A stretch of DNA of 64,000 nucleotides. It comes from Rhizoctonia solani. Taxonomy: Eukaryota > Basidiomycota > Agaricomycetes > Cantharellales > Ceratobasidiaceae. Positions 36,301-49,800 of the stretch are shown here, piece by piece; positions within the stretch are counted from its first letter, which is position 1; the number at the start of each line of letters is the position of its first letter. The notes beneath the pieces are model-generated. The model had not been told where the DNA came from. It saw only the letters and a list, made by a program, of their open reading frames with translations, and made no database searches. The DNA lies in NCBI RefSeq assembly GCF_016906535.1, contig NC_057378.1, positions 868,001-932,000 on the forward strand, given 5' to 3'. A program made the translations under genes and the position numbers.

Positions 36301-39300
36301 GGTGCCTGGCAGTAAAGAAAATAAAATATGCTTTCGAGAGCCTACGCCAGCGCCAGAAATATAAAGCCGAGGCAAGAAGAGACGAATACACTCTCCACAA
36401 ACTTCTACGACTACCAGAGCAGGATGGACACGGCCAGAGAGAAGAAGTGAAGGAAATTCAAACCAAGCTTCAGTTTCCAAATATCGATCTGCCTAGCAAC
36501 GCACGTGATGCACGTCATCATTTAGCCTGTGACCCTGGTAAAAGTGTAGGGAACGATAACCTTGATGTATGTTTAATATAGAGTTCTAAATGATATTAGA
36601 AGTGTTCCAGATTGTTCGGGTATGCAACCGTTGTGTAGTGGGAGTTGTAAGATGTTCCGAATGGTTCGCTTTAATAAACCATGCCTTCCGCTGGCAACTG
36701 GGTGTGCTGAGCGCGACACTACCGTAAATATGGGTTCTTGTTTGGGTACCTTTAATGGACGTTCCCGGGATACTATTCGATATGGTTGGCGTCTGCCAAC
36801 CTGAACAAATCTCCACGAGGATCTTCAGCGGTTAAAACAGATAGACGGAGGTGACACTAAGCCTGTATGCGCATTTCGCCATGCGGTGTGTGATACTCCT
36901 GGGTAATAAGTACCCGAACTGTAGTTGAAAGATCCCACCCATTGCTAAATCCCTAATAATACTATAAAATTCGGCTCATCCGCGTGGGCTCACTCTCAAC
37001 AGCAATGAGTTCCATGTCAGGCTTCTTCTGCTCAGTCTACAATATAGTCGGGGTCCTCTTATGCTTAGTGAAACTTGTGTAAGCGGGTTCTATTCATCAA
37101 CCGGAAAATTGTGAGAAGGATCATTATACTTCTCACTAGACCCCACAGCTAGCGCTCCGGTCATTCTTACTCGGCCGCCCTGGCAGTGGCGCACACTACC
37201 CCTGATATATATTGTGGAGAAAAAGGCCCTATGCCACTATTTGTCTTGCACACAACCATCAACAGCGTGGATAACCGCACCCAGAGTATCGAGACAATTC
37301 TATTTTCTTTCTACCGTAATCTTGGTCTACACTCGAGGTCAACATGCTAACAAACCACTGCCTTTCAGTCGCTTGTCTACCACACATGAATGTCCAGAAC
37401 AGCTTTCTTTCTTGCTTCGAGCCCGCAAGTGGAATAACTCAATTTTCGAGTACCCTCATTGTAAAGCACGCGCATTATGCGCGGAGCTCATTCATGGGGC
37501 CTAGATTGTGCATATCAGTAAATGCTATATCAGGGCTGTTCCGCGCTGTCCTGTGATCGAAGAACCGTGATCTTCCCTCTCACACTTTTTTCTATAATAA
37601 TATGCCTGATATAAAACGAAGGCCGGAGGTATAATTCTGTCACCTCCCCTCGAGCTCCCTTCATTGAGATCTTTGCTCTTGCACGTACTTGAACTTGGTA
37701 TGAGGCTGTGCCTACACATTTGTAATTGAACAAACGCTCTGGACGCGCTGGGTTACCACAATGGCTATTTTAACTGGGCATATGCTGATTCGCGGCGACT
37801 AAAGAGCCGAGCCTCGATTAATCAGTTTCTATGGTGCTGCTCAGTTTTCTCCAGAACAAGGATGGCAAGCACGATGGCAACGTAATAGCCACATATATAT
37901 TACACTATATAAAAGGACTACAGAATTTGGCTCCATAATGGTTTTTTGAAATTGTGGTAAACTGTTGGGATTTTTGGACTTATAAGCTGCCTGGTCCACT
38001 GAACGTTGAGTCAATTATGTTTTGTTCTTTGCGGTGGTACATAAGCACTGGACATCCGATTGTGACTGGCGCAACTGAATACATCGATACATCGATACAA
38101 CAGCCAACCAGCACAGAACCCCCATAGTTACTACAACGTTGTCTCCAAGGGATCGTTATAGGTTATTGCTAATAACGTGTATAGCATAGGGCTCGTGGGA
38201 TACAGGTGATTTTCAATTCTAGCACCCGCAGACCCAGTGATCCCATCTACAAACGAAAAAAGGGCACTTGGATTAACAATCGGGCCTTTCTTTTCGGGCC
38301 TTCTATTTATATGCAAGAACAGAGGTATCAACAGTGCGCTTATGCGTAGCTTATAGTTGGATCCGGGCTGTACTACATAATTTCCGCTTTCTTGACTCCC
38401 TTAGGTCGATTAGCAAATACGCAGTGTTGCCTCTTGTCCACCACCACCCGTGGCAGCCACCTTTCATACTCACACCAAGAAATCACTCAAACTCGCTGCA
38501 CTGTAGTACTCTATTATTCAAACGGTATGTCTTGTTTTACTTAAAATCTAGATGGTTCGCAGTCGTTCTATCAGAACGCCGGTGCGACATAGTTTAGCCA
38601 CCATGGTCGAAGGGTACCGACTTGTAGTTAGCCCAAATCCTCACCCTACGAGGAGGCGCTTCATTGGGATTCAGAATATCGGGTTTCAAGAATTCTCGAG
38701 CTGTGTTAGCAAGGCTATCTGCTTGAACAGGGTAGCACTCTCTTCCTACTCTGACTGCTTACAGGTTTTCTCTCTCTTGGTGGCTTTGCTTAGCTGCCCC
38801 GAGTTTATGACTAAAGAGCAAGAGATTCATGGTCATCGTTTGCCTCATGCATACCCTGCATGATCCAGTTGACCTCGTTGCCGCGTAGCCTTGTGGACTA
38901 CATAGCTGACCACCAAGGATTAATAGTAGCTGATACCCACGATTGGCCTCCTGCATGACCAGCGTTTGGGTCTTGGATCCCCACTATTTTGTTTTGGATT
39001 GTTTTATGGCCACTTATTCGATAAAAGTGATTTTTTTCTTAGAAATCAACACGAGAATTATACCAATGGAGCGCCTTATGTTCTACAACACGATGACTAC
39101 ACCCCTGGATCCTACTCTCTACTTATGGGTTTCAGTCTACAACAGGACGTAGCCGGCCTATGTTAATATTTCCTTTTAGCTTAACACAAGCACAGCCATT
39201 CGAACGTGGCTGCGATTATGTCATTTTGTATAAATATCCGATTTATAGGTATGTTCGCAATACCTCACACTATTGCTTGGAGCTCGAGCACCAGCTCCTG

Positions 39301-40806
39301 AAAACATCACAACTAAAGTAACACGATAACCCCAGTGACACCGTCACGGTCACGATCCAGCGCTTTGCGTTCGGTCCGGTCTCCCTGCCTTGGCTTGGAT
39401 GGCAGTGCTAACATCACAGGCATCCAGTAGATTTAGTGCCATATTCCATCACATTACGATATGCGCTCATAGTGAAGAGGATGAGACAGCCCCATTTCAT
39501 GTGTGGCTATAAATGCAAATTGGACAACTTGTCGCCTCCCGGGCGATCTCAGCGAAGAACGTCGTGGGCTATTTCTTGTGTCTTTGTTATACGTTTATGG
39601 ATGCAGCAGGCTTTGGGGACGCTCGCCCGCGAGTGCATTTCTCCACAGGTCCGGTCTTGGAGTGCGCCGACATGTTTCATCGGATGAATGCCCACTAGCT
39701 ACTCTAACGGTTCCTGGCACCTATCACATACCATTTGACCGCAACACAGGTTGGACGCCGAAACGAGGCTCGAGCCCGTCGCTGTTGACTCGGCAAAGAG
39801 ATTACCTAACTTTCCCATTTTGGTTGATCCATGTTCCAGTGGAAATATGTTTTGCTCGGCAGGCAGCGTCGACTCGTCCTAAGCTACAAGCACATTGGGA
39901 TTTGCATTCCATTGCCCTGCGTGACATCCGCAGTATTGGGGATGACTGAACGATCAGTTACGACGAGTCAGAGGGGCCGCTTTTGCTGGTACTCGGACCG
40001 GCGTTGATGAGCCGCCGGAGGAGCTGCGACCGGATATATCAACAATGACGCGTTTTTGGATCAGATCAAGCAATCAATACGGTGGGAGCGGTCTCGGTTC
40101 GTGCTTGCGTTCGATAGCCGACCTACGCAGTGTGTATATCGTAATTTTATCAATCCAGTTTGTGTGGTAATGATGATATGGAGAAAAGCAAGAGTGCCTT
40201 TGTAGCTTTTTTGCGCATCAGTGCTGTGAGTCGCTGAATGGCTGGAAACAGCTCGGATGACTCGGTAAGATTCAGGATATGCGGTTAAAAGTAAGTCGGG
40301 CCACCGCAGTCCTCCCACACCTACCACTCCATCCAGCTTCGAGCTCTTACGTCTGGCAAACTGCCACAGACAATGTCTTCAGCTATACCCCCCCAAAACC
40401 ATCCTTTAGGTGCGCCCGCCACCAGTACAAACTACAGGTATTTTTGTTGCGAGTAAAGGGGTGCTCCGGTAGTTGGTCCCTCAGTTTAAGGGACGGAATG
40501 ACCACTACTGGACCCCACCTGTTTCCCCTGGGATGCATTCGAATTTTTTCTTTCTTCTATAGTAATCAGGAAGGCATTGGTAACACTGGTCGATCCGAGC
40601 CGTGGCCTGCATGGAAGTTTGAATGGTTTTTTGCAACAGCCACGGTACTATATAGTGCGTAGTGCTCCTCAATTGCTTGTGTGCGACTGACTTATCAGTG
40701 CCGCAGTTAGTAATGGGTACTCTGGCCTCGCCCAACATGCCGCTAAAGAAATTCGAGAAATGGCTATCTCTCAGGATTCCATTGTAACGACTTCACAGTA
40801 TTGAAG

Positions 40807-41970
40807 AGCTGGATGCGCAAATTCAACCAAAAGCTTAAACCAAACGCCCGTTGGTACTTTGACAAAGGACATATTCTGCGGATACGAATGCAATTGTATG
40901 TTCCTAATCTTTTCTTTTCTTTTCTTTCTAAATACTAAATACCGTCCTGGCCGTTATTTAGCGTGAGGTGATGCAAAGGTCTCGCAATGCTCCAACTGCC
41001 ATATATCGTGAGTGCGATCCCTTTACTTTACGTTGTTTGTGCTGATACAGGAATGAAGTCGCTGGACATACAGAGGTGCCGATGACCAAGGGTCCCAGGA
41101 GCTATTGGCCTGTGGGTGTAAACGCTCACAGTATGTTATGTTCTCCCTGTCTCATTTAAAACTCCAGACGTACCAGCAAATTACCTCGAAGCATCGAACG
41201 GACAATTCAATTACATTTATTACGAGGTAAATGCGCCTTTAGTCATGGGTACTGAAGTTATTGACTGCGTTTGAAGGAAATGCGCCAGCTATTATTCGAA
41301 GGCCCCCACTTACAATCGGGACCGCTCCTGGTCAGTAAATTATTTTCAGTTGTCAACCAGGCCTTGGCTCGAGCTTACCTTTGGGCTTGAACCTCCTTCA
41401 GTTCATCACCGAGGTAAGTATTATAAAATATTTGCTTCGATATACGCTCAGTATGGTTCAAGGTTGCCATTGCGATAACTTTCTTCGTGAGTGCCTGGTA
41501 TTAGATCATATACTCCCAGGCTCATATTACCTAAGGACTCCCATACGTTCTGGAATGCAACGGAAACGAACCGCAATGGAGGGAGACTAATACCACGATG
41601 GTTATGTAGAGAATTCAGATGACATTGTAAGCATGACTGGATGTGTATATGAAAACGCCTCAACTAATGCAGCCAATCAAGGTGCATTTTGCTGCCACCT
41701 CTCCTGGAGAGCGTTCGCGTTATTCAGAGTGGAGCGATATTCACTAGGGTCAGTAAAGGATTTGCCGAAAAATCGCACCGTCATTTTCCTTTTTAATTGA
41801 TTGATTTCATCGACAGACTCTTTGTGATATCAACCCAAGTGAAGCGTTGTCGTTGAGCGAGATCATAAAACGACTTAGGTATGTCTGCCCTTGGATAACA
41901 CATCGGCTAATTTATTTATAAATGCGTTTATAGTGAGAAGATTACGGAGCATGGTCAGCGACCAAGGGTT
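40807..41970 (+). pseudogene. Relic of unknown gene family, copy A
   Basis: A chain of short exons flanked by GT and AG can be read on +. It starts near SWMRKFNQKLKPNARWYFDK, then REVMQRSRNAPTAIY, VPMTKGPRSYWPVGVNAH and LGSSLPLGLNLLQFITE. A conserved block follows, VCHCDNFLRLPYVLECNGN (exons at 41463-41486 and from about 41510), then VHFAATSPGE (about 41682) and INPSEALSLSEIIKRL. The CHCDNF exon is in frame only if one T is added to the run at 41463-41465, so as assembled the gene is broken. It is homologous to copy B 4.2 kb downstream. Family and function are unknown. Confidence 0.5.
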
Positions 41971-44948
41971 CGTACTCTGATTTCAGTCAATTATTAAGTT
42001 AGTCTAATAAGACAGCAACAGATTTATTGTTCGAGGAAAATGGTGAGGTCAAATCTTATGATGTAGCTGGGCGGCTACTGACAGCATGGTTGTAGGACGA
42101 AGCTCATTTCTTCAAACATATGAGGTTCTATTATCCTTGGGCCGACTCTAGTGCTAGTAGTGACTCTAATTCGAACGCGTAGCATCGAGTTGCGGGGCAC
42201 ATGTAAGAATCATTTTCGAAGGTGGTTGTGCTGTGGGTAGTGATGTGGAACCCACCGCTAAGTCAATGCGGCTGGATTAAAGAATCGGCACAACGCATAT
42301 CGGAGGGGGCTATTCACGCATTACCCAAAGGTGGACTCTCCTCTTTCTATATGACTGTTTCATTCATCCCTTGACTTTCGTGTCTCATTTTACGTTTGAT
42401 TTCCTCTGTTCAGACTTTTCGAGTTTTACCTCCTTCATTCTCATGTTTCGTTTATACCAATTGTTCCTCTGTCTTTCAGCCTACGGTTCACAAGAATGAT
42501 AGAACCTTTGTCTCGACATCAGCGAGTAAATATACATCCCCAATCAGCCCAACATTGTGCTCGATTAGGTACTCTTATAATATTATAATAGCCCTCCTAA
42601 CCGCAGCTTACAAGTGTAGAAACCCTATAAAGACGCTCACTAAGAGGCGCCTCTAGTTAGGGGTGTATGAGCGTATCATACCCTAAATCGAAACCTTTCC
42701 AGATCTGTGATATAGCCTTCCTAGAAGGCCGTGTTTAATTTCGTGCGAGTTAGTACATAAGTGCATATAGGTAAGTAAATAGGTTTAGAGTATTGAGTCG
42801 TGGTTTGCAACTGGGTTACCAAAGTCAATAAAATGAATAAAAGCAATGAATTGAAATGTCCATAGAGTCTACCGTCCTACTGAAGAATTCGTCTGAAACC
42901 CTGCACATTGATACTAAAACAGAACTGCAACTCTTTCATAAGTTTACCGTACCGAGAGAGACTGTCACATGTTTAGCCCCACTTCGAATTATAATGGACA
43001 GTTATGGCGAAACCGGTGTTCACAGCTCAGTTCCAATTATGCTCATCCACTGTAACCTTGCTAGCTGCACTATTCTTACTGACTAATACACCAATGATGC
43101 TTGCTAAATCATAAGAAGCCAGACTTGGCAGTGGCACTTGGAGGCTGAGTCTGGTTCCAGGAGTGCTTCGTATGTGAGATTTACAATGAAAGTCACAATT
43201 ACCAATTACCAATTCTCATTCTTATTCGGATTTAAGACATAGTATTTCTAAATCTCCTATGATACTTTATTCATGTGATGGGTCTAGCACTACTCCGGTT
43301 AGGGATAGTGTCTGAGAAGGCTGCTACTATGGGGGCTTAGCTTGTGATTCGGATTTATTCTACTTTCAATCGCTACATTATTGACTTTATAACCACTACC
43401 TAGTTTAGGTTGCGTATGCGTGCGTATGTCCACAATGTCTCTTCGCGGAAAATAACAAGGTGCTCATCGCTGCTGACACTCACTTGCAACAGAACCCTAT
43501 TCTTCCGGATGATTTCTACGGCAATCCTAAGCCTTGTAGTGTAGATTTTGCTATAAACTCACAAGTTGGCTTATATGAGGCGTTCGCAATTGGAGCCTTC
43601 GTCTGAAATTGAGGATAGCTTTTTTCAGACCAGCATTTCTGGTATTCATGAGTTTACCTCATCTGCGGTGAGTAATTTTGAATTTATTAGGAAGTTACCT
43701 GACTATTCTGGGGCTTGTTAATGTACAAGTACGCTTTGGACAGTATCCCGGATAGGCTCGACAACTATGAGAACACTGAAGCAACTATACATAGGATAAT
43801 CTGATTAAGTAAAGTTTCGCTATTCACTGACGTCACTGACACGTGCACTCATGATCACCGCCGGGATATCGCACACGTATGTCGTGTTCGTTGGTGGACT
43901 TCAGATAGCATTATTATCACCAGTTCTCAAATGTTGCCCTCTCATCTCGCTGTCGGGACAATTACTCAAGGTCTGATAGGTAGAGGCAAACAAGGCCCGG
44001 TCATACTATCCCCGGGAAAGAGCGCCTATTCGGTATTTTGAACGTGCGGCAATTGCTGCATTTTGTGACCCAGGGACTGTGACACGTGTGTAGAAAAACT
44101 TGCTCATTTTCATTCAGGATTTTTACTGCTAAAAACTTCCATATTTGGGTTTTGTTGTTCATCCTTATGGGACACGGTCGACGAATAATGCGACTTGTAC
44201 GCACTGTGCGAAATCCTGACTGTGAAACACGTTTTGGGGATTCGAAGATCGTAGCACCGTCAACTTTCGTTGCGTCCAGATGATCTGGATGAGATTGAAT
44301 TCAATCCATTGCTATGTGTCCTCTTTTTCTCGTGCCAATCGATTGCCCACTTTTATCGTACTCAGTAACTGAACGGACCATCTTTTTTCTTAATCAGGGT
44401 ACACCACTGTGAGTTTTGTGACCATTTCATGTACCCTATTCCATTCGGTCCTCAACTAACGCTCGCCTGCAGCTGGACATCCGGCACTCCCGAAACTTGG
44501 TACATGACAATTTACTTTCAGAGCCGCGTACGCGTATAAAACGAACCTCCTCCTTCCACACTACCCCATCATCGTTCTATTCACCCTGCCAACTCTCACA
44601 TCATAAAGCAAAAGGCCTTTCGACTTATTTTTCAGTACATCTGATGAATCAATCTACTCAGCAGCCTGGGACTTCTGAGCGAGGGCCGCAGAGGTAGCGT
44701 TATCAAGCAGAAGGAGCGGCCGGACGTGATGCTTGGCAACGATCTTCACGTTCGGACTTCGATATCGATCCGAACCGCATCTGAATGTATCAATCTGAAC
44801 TTTTAGTCTCTATACCCCCCTCAGCGGCAGTCTTCGAGGTATCGAATTAGTTTCGTCGGCCCACGAGATCGAAGAGAGTGACTTTTATGCGGTCAGTTAT
44901 GCATATCCTTAGATGCGCTTACAGTATTGACTATCTAGTGGATAGGTT

Positions 44949-45985
44949 GTGAACACGTACCCGACCGAGGAGTGGCTAAAGTTTGACTCCAATTTCCAAC
45001 TCAAATGCGGGAAGAAAGATACGAAGAAGATGGCGAGATGGGCCAGGCAATTCTACCATAGCTTAGAGGTTTTATGGGATAACCAGAGGCACAATCACAT
45101 TCGGGGCAGGGTTCTACCAGCTACCACTGAAAATCTAGTGCGTAACCATCCATATCATTAATCCACCATTGGTATCCTAACTGATTGTATATAGCGAGAG
45201 CTGCTCGCTAGAATCGAATTTCGTGAAGCTCCGACTCTTTTCTACCGTAAGGTTACTCTGTGTTTCCTGTATCACGTAACTGACCCGTATCAGTATCTGG
45301 ACACACAGAAATCAAGGACCAGGAACGCACTTGTAAGCTGGTTCCTAGCGTTCGAAATCGTTACTCATGCCCGAGTTGTAGACTTGACCTCGGATTGCCT
45401 CCAGCACGGAGTCATATCGACGGATATGACTCTGCGCTACTCGGTGTGTTCCCCCAAGTAGGTAGATAAACTTGTTACTTATTTAATCTAACTATAGGAA
45501 ATGGGCCGTCAATTGATGTCACAAGAATCTTCTCGACCATTGATCGTAAGTCATCTCCTTTTTAAAGGAATAAGGATTTTTACTGATGCACGCCATATTC
45601 CAGTGGGTAACCGAGGTAAGTTGAAATAACTATTGAGGTTTGGGCTAGTAAACTGACTATTCACAGGTTTGTGATTGCGATAATTTCATGAGTGAGTATC
45701 AGAGCTGTTGTTGTCTGAGTAGAGCACTAATTATCAAATAGAACTACCGTATGTGTATTGGTGCGAAGATGGGCAAGTCAATTGCAAAGAAACCGGTTTC
45801 GATTGGCACTGGGCCGAGACGTATGCAGTCAGTTTTCCAAGTAGTCCATAGAAACTGTCTAAGCGCTTACTACTGGAATCACTGTAGCTCCATTTTGCAG
45901 CGACATCACCTAACCAGCATGCAATTACATTTGAAGGTAGCTCAGGCGCTGTTTACACAAATGTAAGTAGTGTTAATTTTGGCTA
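44949..45985 (+). pseudogene. Relic of unknown gene family, copy B
   Basis: This copy carries the same ordered blocks as copy A: WVTE (45604-45615), VCDCDNFM (45667-45691) and KLPYVYWCEDGQVNCKETG (from 45741). LHFAATSPNQ (from 45888) follows. Here the CDCDNF block is in frame with its neighbours. Upstream is a coding-like exon with KKMARWARQFYHSLEVLWDN (44949-45160). Stops and mismatched phases remain between blocks, so I call it a relic or an incompletely resolved gene. No known domain is recognised. Confidence 0.5.
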
Positions 45986-46838
45986 GCTTCATCACGTAGA
46001 TAAGTAATGATGGTACGATGGATAGGCGCTACAAAGGGTGGCTTTCGATCAGGATTTATCACTTAGGGACATCACCCTGGACCTTCAGTAAGTTGAGAAG
46101 TCTGGTTAAAGTAGCCCAGGAGTTCACAAGAAGCGATTATAGACTCACTATGAACGATATGCTAGGACAAGCACAATGCAATCAAACTCAAGAGCACGCG
46201 TAAGTACAATTATCTGATTGCTTACTTGAGCCCCACTAACACCCGATTTGATCTAGATTTACTCCTCCCATAGACTCGTAAGATCTCACCGACATTTCCC
46301 TGATTCCCACTCACCATTAGTTCCAGGACCAAGGGGACCTGTTCGCCACTCTTGGGTTTAGCCTGAGACCATCTATATGTCAAATAGCATAGGATTTGCC
46401 CACGAGTTACGAGATAATCGTAGAGATATACAACATAATATTAGATAATAAACATACTTTTAATCATATGAGTGCTTTTTCTTTGCTGTGTGCTTAAGAG
46501 TTTTCAATCCACGACGATTCCGTGCCCAATTGCAAGGCACAACTATTTCAGTACTACAAGCGCTCGGATCACGTGGTCAAAGAAGCGCAAGTGTTTACTA
46601 CCACTCCTGACCTCCGTCATAACCGCAGCCCGACCCAGATTATACGGTGCTCTTTTCTCCATTTCGCTCCGAAGTTTCCGTCTGTTACGGAAATTAACTG
46701 AAATCAGACTCTCATCTGAGGATCAACTGTCTTTTTCTCACCAACCTAGTTTTGCTGTACATCTCCTGGTATCTGTGGGATAATCTCACTCTTTAAGTCC
46801 GTCTTTACTACTCTTGCCGGTTAAACGATCCACCCCAA

Positions 46839-49800
46839 ATGATTGAGATAATCGATGATGGACATGGCGAGGAGCATATGATGGAGGCTGAGCAGCTTTT
46901 AGACGATATTCAACGCTTGTGCGAGAGGCAATGGTTACAAAAGGTGCGTAGTGATGTGATCCTATAGTATTTTGCCCACATCCCCTCTTATTCCCACTTC
47001 CGGCGTACAGTCTATTACTCTTCTTGCAGCTTGACTCCAGTGCTGATCCCAGTCTGGGCCATGTACCCTTGATTTTTCCAGGAAGCATGCCGTGATCTTT
47101 ATGAGCGGCACGTAGACTTCCAGAGCCAACTACGATTTGTCAGGAATCACAAGCCTCATGTCGACGAAGACTACGATTTCTGTAGAGAAGGAGGTAAAAT
47201 GGAGCTCCATACTATTATTGAGTGAGTACTACAATGAATACCCCACTCTGCTAACGTACATACATACTGAACAAGTTTTATCTGATCGGTAATTTTCTCA
47301 TCAATAGATTCTTCAATCTTTTGACACATACCGCGCATCTCTCCAAGTTTCGTGCCTTATTTGAGCGTGAAAAGATCATACGCGCCCTCCGTGCCCTTCA
47401 CGAGGCTTATTCACGCGGAATCGCACACGTACACACCTTCCTACCCGAGTCACATGCCTTGTTCCAGCCTCCGCCCAGTCCCGGACCTTCTGACAATGAT
47501 TCTCGGGGTAGTACAATCGGGCCTCATACTCCAGGACCCGGCGCGGACAGAATTAGAGAACATGGGCGCCAAGAAAGTGTAGGGTCGTATGAGAATGCCG
47601 CAGGACTTGGGGCTGGTGCTGGTGTTGCCCAAGAGAATCCGAAGAGTTTGTTGCCATTATCCCTGCCTCCCAATCCCAATCCCAATCCTGATATGAGCAT
47701 GCCGACACCTCAGACGGATATCAGTCCGGAAGCGGGCCCTCCAGCATATGGATATGGCTTTACAGATAACAAACCGCCAATTATGCCCGAGAAGCCGAGG
47801 CTAAGTCTGGAGCGAACGACAAGTAACGATCGTCGTGCCCAGTCATCACCTCTCGCGCGATCTCATACGCCACCGACGGGTCGAACTCTGACCCCCCAAG
47901 ATGGTAGAGGAGGTACCCCAACTGGCCAAGTACCATCGGTCGGAACTCCTGGACCAAAATTCCCCATGCCCCATGGAACACCCGGGCCTCGATTAGGCAC
48001 TCCTTTAGGATTCGGAGCTCGAACTCCTACACCTCAAGGGAGTGTGCGACGTCCCCCAACCATGATGCCGCCAGGCCAAGATTCTGACCGACCCCGGAAG
48101 GGATCAGCCGAGTTGGATCCCGAACGATCTGGGCGCAAGATTGATAAGGTTGAGATGGAGCGATTGAGAAAGATGGAGAAGGAAAAGGTAGAGCTGGAGC
48201 GAATTGCACGACTAGGGAATGAAAGCGATGCCAGAGCTGCTATCAATGCAATCGCACGCGGGGAGGATTATTGGGAGACCTTTGGGACTAAGCCGAGGCA
48301 CGAAGTAATGATGTTTTTGGCTGCAGTACAACAGGTGAACCGCTTGGGTTCATATTCTCAAACAGCGTATATCTGACTTTTTGGATTTAGGAAATGTATC
48401 GTCATCCACTTACATCCAAGATACACAAAGAGCTCGACAACGCGTTGCTCAAGGCTCACTTACGGTCCGGAATTGTTCCTCCAGTCCATACATTCCAGCC
48501 CAGTATGTGATTCAGAACTTGTCCAAAGGTAGCTACTAATGGCTCGCAGGCGAGGTTACCCAGTTCAGCGCTCAGCCTATCACTTACACTCCTTATGCTG
48601 ATGTCTACAAAGCGCTACTAAAGGGTTATGCGTTAGCGTCAAGGCGGTTCGATGCACTGCAGGTAGCACAGGTGCAAGCGGGTGCGTTCACTTACCCTGA
48701 AGCCTGCAATCTAAATACAAGTTGTTTTTGACAGCGTATGGATAAAGAAGTTAAAATGTGGGCCCATTTTCGTCATCAGAACATCCTTCGTATCCTGGGT
48801 GTAACCGCACACAAGCACATGACATCCTGCATGGTCTCTCCATGGATGCCTCGTGGTAATGCACACCAGTTCGTTATCGACAACCCAGATGTTAGCCCGA
48901 TCAGAATCGTAAGCCCACCTTCGTACTCCTGTTGGTATGCACTGAAACTTGATTGTTGAAGCTTATGGGCACCGCGCTAGGTTTGGGTTATTTACATGAT
49001 CAAGGGATTCCACATGCTGACTTGAGAGGGGTGAGTAGGCGAAAGTTGTCGCTTGATGCAGCACTGAGCCTAGGCATTAGGCAAATATTTTGATTGATGA
49101 TCAGGGGGAAGCCTTGCTGTCGGATTACGGTAAGTACCTTTTTACGTTTAAACTTTCCCCTAAACCTTATTACATCAATCAGGTCTTGCCAACTTCTATG
49201 CCGAGATTACTGGCCACTGCATTCTCAATCGTTGGACACCTCCCGAGACATTGGATCCCACCACCGTTGCTCAATCTCGTACCGCTCGTCTGGCCTATCC
49301 ACCTATTAACATTACTGGTGATATCCATGCGTTTGGTCTAGTGATTGTCGAGCTTGCTACCCGCGCCGTCCCCTTCCACAACATTCATCGAGAAGAAGCC
49401 GTCTATGCACGCCTAGTCCGTGGTATCCGACCGCCTCGACCTAATAACCTTGATGATGATCTTTGGGCCCTTGCTCAACGTTGTTGGTCATTCCCCCCGG
49501 CTGCTCGCCTGACGGCACCAAATGTCGTCGCAAGTCTTCGTGAACTACAAAAGGTTCTAGATCCGACTGGGCATTTGGTGTTTGCACAGCAATCGCCACC
49601 GGCTCCTGTGGGCACTCCCAGCACTCATCCTGATGACGAGTTCGTAAAAGTTGCGGTGCGAGCTCCTGCAGGGCAGCCCAAGGCATTTTCCAGAAAATTG
49701 TTGATTGTGGTGACCACGGATGGGGAAAAATATGTGGTCGTAGACGTGAGCGCGGCGAACACGGGGATGGCTATCAAGGAAAAGATTATGACCGCTGTTG

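Larger units (their letters stand above)
36301..46838. other. 10.5-kb gene-poor region with decayed gene fragments
   Basis: No complete gene is supported. Two related relics (about 40807-41970 and 44949-45985, both +) are listed separately. Other spliceable-looking pieces occur (39503-39949, 148 open codons; coding-like stretches near 42250-42330 and 43840-43980), but none has a recognised domain. A (TTTTC)n tract lies near 40911-40929. Confidence 0.45.

Noticed and set aside
17211..46838. Search for transposable elements or a CRISPR-like array in the gene-poor middle
   Set aside because: I found no reverse transcriptase, integrase or transposase motif, no LTR pair and no regularly spaced direct repeats. 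The only short repeats are simple tracts.
48738..48959. Independent small kinase fragment
   Set aside because: Flanking splice sites join it in frame to exons on both sides of the large kinase-like gene.
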